64,000 nt of DNA, from assembly GCA_009823505.1 (NCBI GenBank), contig VZQC01005718.1:928514-992513 (forward strand), read 5' to 3'. Positions 9,850 to 20,483 of this stretch are shown one piece after another. The stretch is from Rhizomys pruinosus. Lineage: Eukaryota > Chordata > Mammalia > Rodentia > Spalacidae. The stretch's first letter is position 1; every line of letters begins with the position of its first letter. The notes under the pieces were generated by a model. It saw only the letters and a program-made list of their open reading frames with translations, did no database searches and was not told the DNA's origin. A program made the position numbers and the translations under genes.

Positions 9850-10061
9850 GGTTATCTGCAAAGTGGCACTGCAATAAAAGACAGCTTGGCTGGGACCTTC
9901 TCCCACTTCCAGTACCCCCTCGGGGCTCTGCCAGGAAGACCATCACCAGATTTGGCCCCAGGACCCTGGACCAGAGCCACGGACCAAAATAAGCATTTTC
10001 TTTGTAACTGACTCGGTGTTTGGTATTATATGTTGCCAGTAGAAAACAAACTAAGTAAACT
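9850..10061 (+). mobile_element. ERVL-MaLR-type LTR, 3' part
   Basis: The right end has the MaLR LTR terminal layout: 'aaaataagcattttctttgt', then 'tgttgccagtagaaaacaaa', 'ctaag'. The 5' limit is not visible. LTRs of this kind are non-coding relics; no internal region is attached. Confidence 0.45.
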
Positions 10062-10824
10062 AGACAATGCATTTCCTGTTTCACAAATACATGATAAAAT
10101 CTTTATAATAAGTCAACCATGAGCCATTTTCCATCAGACAGTGCTACAGCTCTGGACAGAAATGTGCTCAGGTGGTTGATACCAATCTGAACGAGGATAA
10201 CAGGGGAAGAGCAATATTTTATCCTTTCAAAAATGCATATCCAAACACACTAATTTTGAAATCAGGAAGAAAATTTAAATTGTTCTCTACCCATCCATTT
10301 AGTTGTTACGCAGTACAGACAAGCTAATCTGAGCTTCAGTTCTCTCCTGTTAAATGTGTGTCCTGTGCAGACCCTTACCCTAACTCATAGGCAAGGAAAA
10401 CGCAAGACAACATCAGAGGCTTGGGGCATGGATGTGATAGTTACCTTATACCAAATAGCATAGATGCATAGACACACAGTGGCCCTGTAGCTTGCTGAAG
10501 GGCTGGTCCAGGTGACGACACAGAAAGAGACTAAGTAACCTTTCCGGGAAGTGGTACCCTCCTCACACCTCATCAGCTAACAGCAAGTCTGTCAGACTAA
10601 GATCTTCCCTCAGGTCCTTTTACTTAAAATGATCTATTTTTTCCTAGAAATCCAACATCCTCAAAGAATTTGCCTCCCCAAACCCCACCTCTCAATTTGC
10701 TCCTGTCTCAGGAAGCAGTGGTGGGGAGGGTGGGTGCAGAAAGAGGAGAGGAAAGCATCTTATCTTATAAACCAAGTTGGGCTGGCTTGGCCTCTGTTAA
10801 GTTCAGCTGCCCCATTGGAATCAG
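10062..10824. other. Single-copy sequence, no gene seen
   Basis: No recognised repeat and no convincing frame. Confidence 0.4.
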
Positions 10825-10935
10825 CTCGACTGACAGCCACAATAAGGGGCTGTGTCACCTTCGGAGGAAGACAAGGGCTCAACTGACAGCCACAGCCAGT
10901 AAGGGGCTGTGTCACCTTCGGAGGAAGACAAGGGC
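10825..10935 (+). repeat. Tandem duplication, ~55-bp unit, 2 copies
   Basis: The unit holding 'aaggggctgtgtcaccttcg' and 'gaggaagacaagggc' occurs twice, 10825-10877 and 10878-10935. The second copy has a few extra bases after 'gacagccaca'. Otherwise nearly identical, so the event is fairly recent. Confidence 0.9.
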
Positions 10936-11071
10936 GGAGCCAGGCTGCTGGGTGGCAGATGCAGTAAGCTAGGATCTGATCTCTTAGATCTTTGGACTTT
11001 GCTGCAGAAGCCAGATATCAAAGCTTTGTGGAATCTATGACAAATAAATAAATACTGCCCTTGACGCACTG

Positions 11072-11165
11072 CTCAGGAAGTAGGTAGACGTGAAGGACCA
11101 GGAGTTCAAGATCATGCTGGGTTATGTGCTAAGTTCAAGGCCAGCCTGGGCTCCATAGAAATCTA
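11072..11165 (+). repeat. Old B1 SINE fragment
   Basis: 'ccaggagttcaagatcatgc' and 'ttcaaggccagcctgggctc' match the B1 middle. Confidence 0.5.
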
Positions 11166-11471
11166 ATAAAGTAAACAATAAAATAATGTGGGCTCCATCC
11201 ACGTGAGGCTCAGTACAGTACTTTCCTAGTCTAGGGTATAGGGGCTTAATCCTTGTTACTGAAAAAAAAGGTGAAAAGCTGGAAAGGATAAACACAGCAG
11301 GCGTGGACCACCACTGCTCATCCTGAGCAGGGACACCAGCTCAGGGCACAGAGCTTGGCTGGCTGCTTCTGCTAAGCATCTACAGGACCTTTCCCTACTT
11401 CTTCCTGCTTGTCTAGGTGACAGGACCCTGAAGTTCTTTAGGAACTGGAAAGAAGGATGAGTGAGGATACC

Positions 11472-11597
11472 TCCTCCCTGGAGATGGCTGGGCCATGTCA
11501 GAGGGAGAGAGAGGGACACCCACAGCCAGGCTCTCCTCCCTGGAGATGGCTGGGCCATGTCAGAGGGAGAGAGAGGGACACCCACAGCCAGGCTCTC
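11472..11597 (+). repeat. Tandem duplication, 62-bp unit, 2 copies
   Basis: The unit with 'ctggagatggctgggccatg' and 'gggacacccacagccaggct' occurs twice with a 62-base period and almost no differences. Since 62 is not a multiple of 3, a frame crossing it would shift. Confidence 0.95.
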
Positions 11598-12145
11598 ATT
11601 CCTCTTCCTCCACACGGCAACCCGCCCTCTGAGTCACCAGGCCTGGAAAAAAAACAGAATGGAGGTGGGAGAGCCCAGCAAACTCCCCAGGTTCTGAAGG
11701 TGGAGAAGAGGTGACGACGGCCACCGAGCACTGGCCACTGGGCCGGGCCCTAGAGGAGGCAGATGCTATGAGGTCCCTGGGCAAACTGCTTGGCTGTTTC
11801 CTTACTGACAACAGCTGCTGCAGGAAGGGGTATGAAGTAGACGGCATCCTATGGGCCTGAGGCAGCAGCTTCTAGTAACATCTAAACAAGCCTATTTTGA
11901 ATTCTGCATTCATCAGGAGCGCTCCCCACCCCCCACCCCCAGGCCCTAGAGCAGTGTTGATAATCTTAGAATTGGCCAGGCTTAAGGCCAGGGAATTCAA
12001 GAAATGTCAAAGAATACATTACATAGTCATAAGAAAGCTCTAGACTTTAAAGAACAGGCTGTGAACACAGCAATGTGAAAGGAAAAGAGCAGAGAACACA
12101 GGGCTGACATAATGTGTTCGTGCAGAGAATATACTAGAAAGCTAA
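11598..12145. other. Single-copy sequence, no gene seen
   Basis: Moderate GC with a C-rich run at 11925-11942. No recognised repeat or coding family. Confidence 0.4.
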
Positions 12146-12159
12146 ACTCAAAAGCATTC

Positions 12160-12456
12160 TTGATGGTAGAGATGGCTCAGTGCAGAGGACCTGGGTTTGA
12201 TTTCCAGCACCCACATAGTAGCTAAGAACTGTCTCTAACTCCAGATCTGATGCCCTCTTCTGTCCTCCTCAGGCATTGCATGACACTTACAGATATGCAG
12301 GCAACACACTCAAACACATAAAAAATATCTTTGGTCTTTGAGACAGGGTCTCCTTGTAGCCCCAGCTGGCCTGGAACTCACTGTGTAGACCAGGGTGGCC
12401 TTGAACTCACAGAGATCTCCCTGCCTCTGCCTCTGCCTCCTGAGTTTGTTTAAACA
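12160..12456 (+). repeat. B2 SINE with a B1 in its tail
   Basis: B2 (plus) at 12160-12327, then a reverse B1 at 12328-12445. The block is flanked by near-identical 15-mers, 'ctcaaaagcattctt' (12146-12160) and 'ctcaaaagcatcctt' (12457-12471). This reads as one B2 insertion with a later B1 landing in its A-rich tail. Confidence 0.85.
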
Positions 12457-12628
12457 CTCAAAAGCATCCTTAGTGGTGCTGTCTGGTAGTGGGAAATGTG
12501 TATTTTTTGGTTAATTGCTCCAACATGGACTTAAGGCATCTCACAAGCTGATAAAGTGTAATTGATTCCATCATAAGAGAAAGGATCCGAAGCAGAGAGA
12601 GATGTCACCATGTGAGGGACAGGGTCTG

Positions 12629-12735
12629 ATAGCTTAGCAGTAAAGCGTTGCCTGATGTGTTCCCCAGGGCAGAAAACGAAACACTGGAACATATTTGTAA
12701 TTGAACTAAAAAAAAAAAAAAAAAGAGAAAGAAAG
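12629..12735 (+). repeat. ID-like fragment with A-rich tail
   Basis: 'tagcttagcagtaaagcgtt' resembles the tRNA-Ala-derived ID head; an A run at about 12709-12726 follows. Confidence 0.4.
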
Positions 12736-12752
12736 AAAAGGAACAGAACAGA

Positions 12753-12870
12753 AGCTGTGGTTGTGGTGGCACTGTAATCCCATCACTTGGGAGGTAGAGG
12801 CAGGAGATGAGTTCAAGGCCAACCCCAGCTACAAATTAATTTCAAGGTCTGCTGAGTGGCATAGCAAGAC
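12753..12870 (+). repeat. B1 SINE, old
   Basis: 'gtggttgtggtggcactgta', 'gggaggtagaggcaggagat' and 'gcatagcaagac'. Confidence 0.7.
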
Positions 12871-13091
12871 GGTCAATTAAAGCTCAAAGATGTGTCCCAG
12901 CCTTGTCATCTGAGGTGTCCTGGCCACCTGGCCCAGGCCTGGATCATAATGCCACCAAGGGAGACTGGAAAAGCCAGGACTTAAGTATTTTTTACAAGGA
13001 GCACCAGTTTCCTCTTGCTGGGTTACCTGTGAAAGCCGTCAGATATGTCACGCATGACCCCTTGTCCACCTGAGAGGAGCAGCCACCCAGC

Positions 13092-13222
13092 TAGAGTGGC
13101 AACGCATACCTGTAACTGCATTAGGAAGGACTCTGAAGCAGGAAGACTAACAGTTTGAGGGCAGCCTAGACTTCATGTCCAGTTTAAGGCTAGCCTAGGC
13201 TACCTGGTCAGAGCCTGTCTCC
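13092..13222 (+). repeat. B1 SINE, old
   Basis: 'ggcaacgcatacctgtaact', 'ttgagggcagcctagacttc' and a doubled 'ggctagcctaggctac' segment. Confidence 0.55.
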
Positions 13223-14172
13223 AAGGAGAACGGAGCCATTCCCAGCATCAGCTGATTGTTAGAGTTGAGTATGGCTATTTGTCTCATATTCTAGAAGCCA
13301 GAAATTAAAGCTTTTAGGTAAAACTTCAGAACTTTTCAGTGTAGACTCAAAGCTTGGGGGGGGCACAAATAATACAACTGCAAAGGCATCAGCAGTCCAG
13401 CTGCCAGCTGCCTGGCACCAGCTAGTTGGCTCACCCATAGGGATGTTCCTGAACACACAGCACACTACACATGTTCCCCAACTTATTATGGTGGTCCATC
13501 TGGAAAAGCCTAACTCACTGAAGACATGGGAAGTCAGGGACTGGTAGAATATCTGAAATTTGGGAGACCCGGGATTTGACCTCTAGCAGTACTTACAAAA
13601 TAAGAATAAAGAGGAGGGGAGGGAGGGAAGGAGGAAAGACAAAAGGAGGAGGAAGGGAGAGAGATATAAAAGGCACTTAGTCCCTAACTCCTGAGCCGCA
13701 CCATTTAGATTATAGTACACTGTATCAGTTTCTGGTCCAGATAGGGTGTCTGACAGAAATGTGGCTCATGCCTTTACCCAGCATCTCATTAACAAGTATC
13801 AGCCCTTATATGGCTTGCCCTGAAAAAGACCAAAACTGAAACATACAGCTTCTATTGGAGACGAGCTCTATACATTGCCTAAGGACCAGGAAGGAATGCC
13901 TGTCTCTTCCTCACTGCTGCGTCCCCCTTCCTGTCCCCCCCACCGTGTCCCCCTCCCCGAGCTAGAAGGGCATACACCTGAGAGGGCTCAATTGATATTT
14001 GTGTAAGTCAAGTCACAGGGCCTGTGTGTGCAAATTTCCCACCCACCAGAACCTGAGCATCTCAGCAAGAAATGTCCCAGAACTCATAGGGTTGAAGGTT
14101 CTGTCTTCCAATCCAGCCTCCACCAATGCCTGCCACCTTCCTCATCACAGAACCTACAGGTAACCAAAGCCC
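13223..14172. other. Single-copy sequence with a GA-rich patch
   Basis: No gene recognised. A purine tract of GGGA/GGAA type lies at 13608-13668. Confidence 0.4.
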
Positions 14173-14191
14173 AAAGAAAGGCAGACAGACC

Positions 14192-14439
14192 CGGCTGGAG
14201 AGATGGCCTAGCGGTTAAGAGCGCCGACCGCTCTTGCAGAGGACCCGGGTTCGATTCCCAGCACCCACATGGCAGCTGAGAACCGTCTGTAACTCCAATT
14301 CCAGGAGAACTCCAGTTCCAGGGGAATCTGAGACCGTCTTCTGACCTCCGCAGCATTGCACGACACAGGTGCACAAACCTACATGCAGACAGTACATTCA
14401 TACACATAAAAAGTAAATAAATAAATAAAATTAAAAAAA
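14192..14439 (+). repeat. B2 SINE, young, with target-site duplication
   Basis: Full-length B2 flanked by 'aaagaaaggcagacagacc' (14173-14191) and 'aaagaaaggcagatagacc' (14440-14458), 18 of 19 matching. The head keeps 'ggcctagcggttaagagcgc', typical of the least diverged copies. Confidence 0.97.
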
Positions 14440-14458
14440 AAAGAAAGGCAGATAGACC

Positions 14459-15119
14459 TCAGCCAACTACCAGGAAGTAGACTAGTACAAGCTCTTTGAC
14501 CTTTAAGGGACTCAACATTGACGTCTTTCCCTACCTTGCTCTATATAACCCTTGAGAAAAGCCAAGCCCTCTTCTTTATCATAAATCTGATCAAATTTTA
14601 CTTTGTTCCAGAAACTTCCAGAGTACCTCACCTTGCCTACTGACCCCTTCTTCCTTCTTATCAGGGCCCTATCGAAGCAAATCTCTTTCCTCCCAGACAT
14701 TCAAAGCAGTACCCTACGTAAAATCACAATGCTAAATGCAGAGAGAGATTCGTTGTAGCACAGTAACAAAATTAAGTTTCAACAAGCCGCAGGGATTGTC
14801 TGGGCCAGTGATTTCTTTTCAGTGCAGATAAATACTATAAAAGCAGAATTATTTGGCCTGCCCCCCATTCCTCACCCTTTCCATTTCCCAATCTCCCTGG
14901 GACATCCTGGGGCAGGGGCAGGGAGGGAGGGAAGGATCTCTTTGAAGGTCCTAGGAATTCCAGAGTTACATTTGAAATCTGATAGAGTCCTTACAATCGA
15001 GAGAGGAAAGGCACTTGCTGAAGACTTCTGTCATAAAAGAAATGACAATCAATGTGGGGACTGTAAGGTTCCAAAGTCTCCCAGTGGCTGAAAGCAAAAA
15101 GCAAATCCATCCTCTCACT
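14459..15119. other. Single-copy sequence, no gene seen
   Basis: AT-moderate sequence with no recognised repeat; short frames only. Confidence 0.4.
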
Positions 15120-15300
15120 CAGTGTCTGCTGGTATTTGAAGCTCACAGTCTCTCTCTGACTAGAACACCTTCCTCATCACCTGCCGTTCCTTCAAGTTCC
15201 CCTTACTCAATTCTTCAGATCCCTACACGTCACAGGGCCGAGGCCCTTGGATTCTCTTCTCCTTACCTCATAGGTCAATGTCTTTCTCAATTTAACTCAT
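15120..15300 (+). repeat. L2-like LINE fragment
   Basis: 'cttcctcatcacctgccgtt' and 'ccttcaagttccccttactc' recall the pyrimidine-rich 3' region of mammalian L2. Heavily decayed. Confidence 0.4.
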
Positions 15301-15524
15301 AGTAACACATTACGCCCTTGCCCAGCTTGTGTACATATAACAAAATAAAATTCTTCACAAAACCCTGAGCAGCAGGACTGTAAAGTGCACTCTGCAATTT
15401 TCAGTTTTCTCTCCGCCAACTTTAGTTCTTCTATATTTAGAATGCTGCTCAGGGCTATGCTAGGTCCTGAAATTAACATGCTAACCCAGCAATGGGGACA
15501 CCACCACAATATGAAAACACTTCT

Positions 15525-15750
15525 GGGGCTGGAGAGATGGCCTAGCGGTTAAGAGCGCTGTTATTGCAGAGGACCTGGGTTCGATCCCCAGCACCCACTT
15601 GGCGGCTGAGAACCGTCTTTAACTCCAGTTCCAGGGGAATCTGACACCCTCTTCTGACCTCGGTGGCATTGCATGACACGGGTGCACCAACCTACATGCA
15701 GACAGTACATTCATACACATACAAAATAAATAAATAATAAAAAGAAAAGA
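15525..15750 (+). repeat. B2 SINE, young, with target-site duplication
   Basis: Full B2 flanked by 'aaaacacttct' at 15514-15524 and 15751-15761. Confidence 0.96.
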
Positions 15751-15774
15751 AAAACACTTCTTTGTTGTTTTTTA

Positions 15775-16031
15775 AATATTTTTTTAATTTTATTTATTTT
15801 TAAATTTTATTTATTTCTGTATGTGTATGAATGTACTGTCTGCATGCAAGTTTGTGCACCCGTGTCCTGCAATGCCGCAGAGGTCAGAAGAGGGTGTCGG
15901 ATTCCCCTGGAACTGGAGTTCTCCTGGAATTGCAGTTACAGATGGTTCTTAGCCACCATGTGGGTGCTGGGGATCGAACCCCAGTCCTCTGCAAGAGCAG
16001 CGCTCTTAACCACTAGGCTATCTTTCCAGCC
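15775..16031 (-). repeat. B2 SINE in reverse at the same site
   Basis: Reverse B2 flanked by 'acacttctttgttttt'-like sequence on both sides (from 15753 and from 16034), which overlaps the duplication made by the plus-strand B2. The two B2s therefore sit tail to tail, about 25 bases apart. Confidence 0.93.
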
Positions 16032-16129
16032 ACAACACTTCTTTGTTTTTAAGGCCTTATCTTAAAATGCCTTCTATATGTTGACAACCCCCAAATCCAT
16101 TACCTCCAGTCTGGACCTGTGCTTTATTT

Positions 16130-16236
16130 GACTGTTTGTGATGGAGTCTGTCATAGCTGGGGCTGGCCTTGAACTCTTGCCCCTGCTTCCACCTCTCAGG
16201 TGCTGGGATTATAGGCTTGCACCACCACGCCCAGTG
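16130..16236 (-). repeat. B1 SINE, old
   Basis: 'ggctggccttgaactcttgc' and 'ttgcaccaccacgcccag'. Confidence 0.75.
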
Positions 16237-16270
16237 TTAGAAAGGAATCTCCAGAGGCTCCCTGGAATGT

Positions 16271-16408
16271 ACTCAGATGCACACCTTTAATCCCAGCACT
16301 CAGGGAGGCAGAGACAGGTGGATCTCTGTAAGCTCAAGGCCAGCCTGGTCTACATAGTGAGTTCCAGGACAGCTGGGACGACAGGGAAACCCTGTCTCCA
16401 AAGAGAAG
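16271..16408 (+). repeat. B1 SINE
   Basis: 5' end missing; from 'cacacctttaatcccagcac' to 'gggaaaccctgtctcc'. Confidence 0.88.
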
Positions 16409-16663
16409 AGACATTTCTCCTAGCATTTCAAGGTTAGGTTTCCCCAAACTGTTCCTGACTCCCTCTTCAGCCCTCCCCATCTCAACAGTACTGTCTCTAC
16501 TCCAGTGGATCAAAAGCCTTGTCAACAGCACAGACTTCCTTCTGCATCCACTTCTGATAATCAGGAAATCCTTCCTGTGGCTCTACCTTCAGACGGTACC
16601 TCCTGAATTATATGCCGAGCATTTTTAGGTTTTTGTTTTGGGGGGTGGTTTGTTGTTGTTGTT

Positions 16664-16946
16664 TGTTTTTAGTCTTTTTGAGACAGGGTCTCCCTGTAGC
16701 CCCAGCTGTCCTGGAACTCACAGAGCTCCACCTGCCTTTGTCTCCCCAGTACTGGGATTAAAGGCATGTGCCACCATGCCCAGCTATTTAATTTTTTTTC
16801 TTTTTGGTCTTTTCAAGACAGGATCTCCCTGTAGCCCCAGCTGTCCTGGAACTCACTGTATAGACCAGGCTGGCCTTGAACTCAGAGATCCACCTGCTTC
16901 TGCCTCCCAAGTGCTGGGATTAAAGGTTTGTTCCACCACGCCCGGC
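16664..16946 (-). repeat. Two B1 SINEs in tandem
   Basis: Reverse B1 at 16664-16786 (missing the 'tagaccaggctgg' segment) and a complete reverse B1 at 16798-16946. Both have 'gtagccccagctgtcctgga', the second young type. Confidence 0.92.
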
Positions 16947-16949
16947 TCT

Positions 16950-17245
16950 TTTGCTCAGGCTGACCTTTCTGTACAGCCAAGAAAAACCTTGAACTCCTGA
17001 TCCTGATCCTCCGTCCTCCCCCTTCCGAGTGGGATTACAGATCGCTAGGATTGCAGGCCGATACCATCAAGGCCAGTTATACAGGTCTGGAGCACAAACT
17101 CAGGTCTTCATGCGTAGTAGACAAGCACTCTGCCATCCAAGCTTTGAGACAGTAGCCCAGGCTAGTCTAGAACTATGTAGCTGAGGATAACCGTGAACTC
17201 CTGAGTCTCCTGCCTATATCCCCCGAATGCTGGCTTCAGGCATAC
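16950..17245 (-). repeat. Decayed B1/ID-like SINE remnants
   Basis: B1-like pieces at about 16950-17075 and 17147-17245 ('gagacagtagcccaggctag') with an ID-like piece between ('tagacaagcactctgccatc'). Confidence 0.5.
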
Positions 17246-18449
17246 ACAAACGAACACATGCTGTTCTTTTCTGAGACTGCTGGACTAGCCCTGCACACTT
17301 ACAGATGCTTTCCAGTCCCATAGAGAGTCAACAGAAAAGTGAACAGTACCCCTCCCTCCCTTTCATGGAGTTACTATGAGGATCCCTGCACTGAGGAAGT
17401 TCTTCCTGCATTATAGGGTCTGTGATCCTTTCCAAAGGGAAACTGAGCTGAGCACCCATGCCACTGGCCCCTGAAGGCCTGAAAAAGGAGGAAGAGGACC
17501 TCCTGCCAAACAGATGGAACTTATCTGGGGTTCTAGGAACCATATTCGCCACAAAGATGGAGTAACACAGGAGCGAGTTTCATCCCAAGATTTGCGTTGA
17601 TCACTTTTAATCTTGAGCCACCCAGAAGTCTGGCGAACACCACATCTCTGCAGATTCCCTGCACCACCCAGCCAACCCAGGCCCAGAACATTGTGCCTTT
17701 CACCTCTCAGCATTGCAGGCCACACATGCATTTAGTCTCAAAAACAATGTAAAATTATTTGGCAATTTTGCTGATAAGCACAAGCTTAGCCCAAGTTCAT
17801 ATTCTGCCCAAGTTTCAACATAGTTTCTGAGCTGGTCAGGACTCAGACCAGTCTCTCACAGGCCTGGGCATGAATTCTTGCTACTCTCTCCCTAGATCTC
17901 CTGTAGGCAGCTTTGAGGGGGAGTTCATGACACAAAAGTACCCCATTACACCAGGCAAAGGGACCCACCTCAGTACATGCAGAGCCCTTTCGTCTACACC
18001 AACACAACCCTTCTCATTCCTTGCAACTTCCCAAAGACCACTTCTGTCTTCTCAGGAATTGAAGAGACCAAGTGCCCTGTTGGTGGGAGATCTAGCTCCT
18101 TCAAACCCCAAAGAAGCCTGCATACCTAGTAAGAAGACAGTCTGCTGAGGACTGTGAGGACCGCTGAGCACCACTGAGCACCCCTGGGCCCCGCTGGGCC
18201 CTGCTGGGGACCACTGCCTGGGAAGCCAAGAACCTCTGGGAACCACTGAGACCAACTCAGGAGCCTCTGGGAACAGCTACTGCCTGACAGCTAAGACGCC
18301 AGGCATAATGTGACTATCTCCACCCAGTTAACCAACTTTATTCAAATTAGTTCCCACCATAGAGCAGGGAAACTCTACCCATGAGTCTCCCTAATCCTGA
18401 GCATTCTAGCGTCTTTCCTAGCATGGATTTAATCCTTGCTTCTTTTTTG
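17246..18449. other. Single-copy sequence, no gene seen
   Basis: About 1.2 kb. Several overlapping short frames on both strands, none resembling a known family. At about 18140-18265 a low-complexity patch repeats 'gaccactgag' and 'gctgggcc' style motifs irregularly. Confidence 0.4.
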
Positions 18450-18525
18450 GAGGGGAGGGGGGTCCTGGAGATGCTAAGCATAAGGGCATATGCTCTACTA
18501 CTGAGCTACATTCCTGACTCGAAAT
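18450..18525 (-). repeat. ID-type SINE fragment
   Basis: 'gcatatgctctactactgag' 'ctacattcc' is the reverse of the ID head. Confidence 0.6.
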
Positions 18526-18539
18526 TCAGTTGAGATTTT

Positions 18540-18695
18540 TTTTGTGTGTCTTTTTGAGACAGGGTCTCCCTTTAGTCCCAGATGGCCTGGAGCTCGATAT
18601 GTAGACCAGGCTGGCCTTGAACTCACAGAGATCCGCCTGCCTCTGCTGGGATTAAAGGATTAAAGGATCAAAGGTGTAAACCACCACGTATGGCT
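18540..18695 (-). repeat. B1 SINE
   Basis: Reverse B1 in which 'ggattaaa' is repeated three times before the head, a small slippage expansion at 18650-18672. Confidence 0.9.
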
Positions 18696-18705
18696 TTTTT
18701 TTTGC

Positions 18706-18903
18706 TACAGAGAGACCCTGTCTCAAAAAGACCAAAAAAAAAAAGCACCACCTTCTCTTGGGTTCAATTCCCAGCACCCACATGTGACTCCAATTCCAAG
18801 GGAATCTGACACCTTCTTCTGACTTCACAGGCATTGCACAACACAGGTGCACTTACACACATACAGGCAATACACTCATATACATAAAATAATAATAAAT
18901 AAA
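18706..18903 (+). repeat. B1 3' fragment and B2 fragment
   Basis: 'cagagagaccctgtctcaaa' (B1 tail) joined to a B2 lacking its first ~50 bases ('ttcaattcccagcacccaca' to 'cataaaataataataaataa'). Confidence 0.8.
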
Positions 18904-18917
18904 ATATTTTTATGTTT

Positions 18918-19073
18918 TCGGTTTTTTTTTATTTGTTTTTTTGAGACAGGGTCTCCCTGTACTCCAAGCTGTCCTCGAACTCACTTGTAGACAAGGCTGG
19001 CCTTGAACTCACAGAGATCCACCTGCCTCTGCCTCCTGAGTGCTGGGATTAAAAGCATGCACCACCACGCCTG
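18918..19073 (-). repeat. B1 SINE
   Basis: Complete reverse B1 ending 'gcaccaccacgcctggcc'. Confidence 0.93.
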
Positions 19074-19080
19074 GCCCAAA

Positions 19081-19319
19081 ATATTTTTTTTAATAGAACA
19101 TATTTTTTAAATTTATTTTTATGTGTATGAATGTACTGTCTGCATGCAGGTTTGTGCACCCGTGTCGTGCAGTGCCGCAGAGGTCAGAAGAGGGCGTCGG
19201 ATTCCCCTGGAACTGAGTTAAAGACGGTTCTCAGCCGCCACGTGGGTGCTGGGGATCAAACCCCGGACCTCTGCAAGAGCAGTCAGCGCTCTTAACCACT
19301 AGGCCATCTTTCCAGCCCC
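19081..19319 (-). repeat. B2 SINE, young type
   Basis: Complete reverse B2 with 'tgcagtgccgcagaggtcag' and 'gccatctttccagcccc'. Confidence 0.94.
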
Positions 19320-19327
19320 TAAGAAGC

Positions 19328-19632
19328 TTTTTTTTTTTTGGTCTTTTTCGAGACAGGGTCTCCCTGTAGCCTCAGCTGTCCTGGATCTCTGTAGACCAGG
19401 CTGGTCTTGAACTCACAAAGATCCGACTGCCTCTGCGTCCCAAGTGCTAGGACTAAAGGTGTGTGCCACCACACCCGGCCAAAATATTTTTTAAAAGACA
19501 GGTTCTTCCACTGTAGCTCAGGCTGGCCTGGAACTCACTATGTAGCCCAGGTTGGCCTCAAGCTTAGGAAATTTCTCCTGCCATAGCTTCCTAAATGCTG
19601 GAATTATTGGTATGAGCCACCACACCTAGCTC
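19328..19632 (-). repeat. Two B1 SINEs in tandem
   Basis: Young reverse B1 at 19328-19482 and an older one at 19493-19632 ('tggcctcaagcttaggaaat'). Confidence 0.88.
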
Positions 19633-19718
19633 CCAAATTGTTTTTGTAGTCATTTACATAGAGGTCATGAGACAAGCCCTGAAATTGCTCTCACAGCCCA
19701 AGATCCTCCCTGAGCTTT

Positions 19719-19757
<39 letters not shown>
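19719..19757. repeat. (GT)n microsatellite
   Basis: About 19 GT units. The open frame starting at 19725 only reflects this run. Confidence 0.97.
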
Positions 19758-19760
<3 letters not shown>

Positions 19761-19835
19761 CTGGGAATGGAACCTGAGTGCTTAGCCATGTTAGGCAAGC
19801 ACTCCACTGAGCAGCCTCCAACTCAAAAATCAATT
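19758..19835 (-). repeat. ID-type SINE fragment
   Basis: 'gttaggcaagcactccactg' 'agcagcc', reverse of the ID head, followed by decayed sequence. Confidence 0.6.
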
Positions 19836-19936
19836 TTAAGGTTCAGTAACATACCAGAAAGGGTGGCCCTTGCCTATGTCCTGCCAGCTAAGAAGAGCCT
19901 GGGCCCAGGTGTGAGACCCAGCCTCAGAACAAACAG

Positions 19937-20052
19937 GCCGGGCATGGTGCCACAGACCTTTAATCCCAGGGCTCAAGAATCAGAGACAGGCAGATCTGTA
20001 AAAATGAGAGTTCTGGGCCAGCTGAGGCTACATTGAGACACTGTCTCAAATA
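19937..20052 (+). repeat. B1 SINE, shortened
   Basis: 'ggccgggcatggtgccacag' to 'gacactgtctcaaat', with the 'cagcctggtctac' segment missing. Confidence 0.85.
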
Positions 20053-20214
20053 GATGTTCTAGAGTAACCAGTTTACAATTGGGGAACAATGAATGGGAGC
20101 ACTTTGCATACCATATCTAGAAACTCTAAAACCCTCCTCACAGAAAAACTAGAGGTGAGTTAGACAAAAAGCCAGGCATTGGTTATTTGGCTATGTCAAA
20201 TTAAACAAAAGGAT

Positions 20215-20405
20215 GCCAGGTGTGGTGGTACACGCCTTTAATCCTAGCACTTGGGAGGCAGAGGCAGGCGGATCTTTGTGAGTTCAAGGCCAGCCTGGTC
20301 TACAGTGTGAATCCAGGACAGCTGGGGCTACAGGGAGACCCTGTCTCGAAAAGACCAAAAAAATATATATATAATAATAATAATAAAATAAAATTAATTA
20401 ATTAA
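20215..20405 (+). repeat. B1 SINE with AT/AAT tail
   Basis: Complete B1 ('ggacagctggggctacaggg' type) to about 20360, then an AT/AAT-rich tail. Confidence 0.93.
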
Positions 20406-20483
20406 ACAACAGGGTGAGAAAAAAGACCCCCCCCACACACACTGACCATGATAAAGGCCACTTAGGGGTTTTTCTTTCTTTTT

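Noticed and set aside
12160..12456. B2 followed by B1 as a further chimera
   Set aside because: The B2 is full-length and the B1 is in the opposite orientation in its tail; a simple secondary insertion explains it.
14084..14407. Recurring 60-110 codon frames with 'MYCLHA', 'CGCWGSNPGPLQE' or 'SSARAVGALNR'
   Set aside because: These are the same frames of the B2 SINE, seen in dozens of copies; B2 is non-coding.
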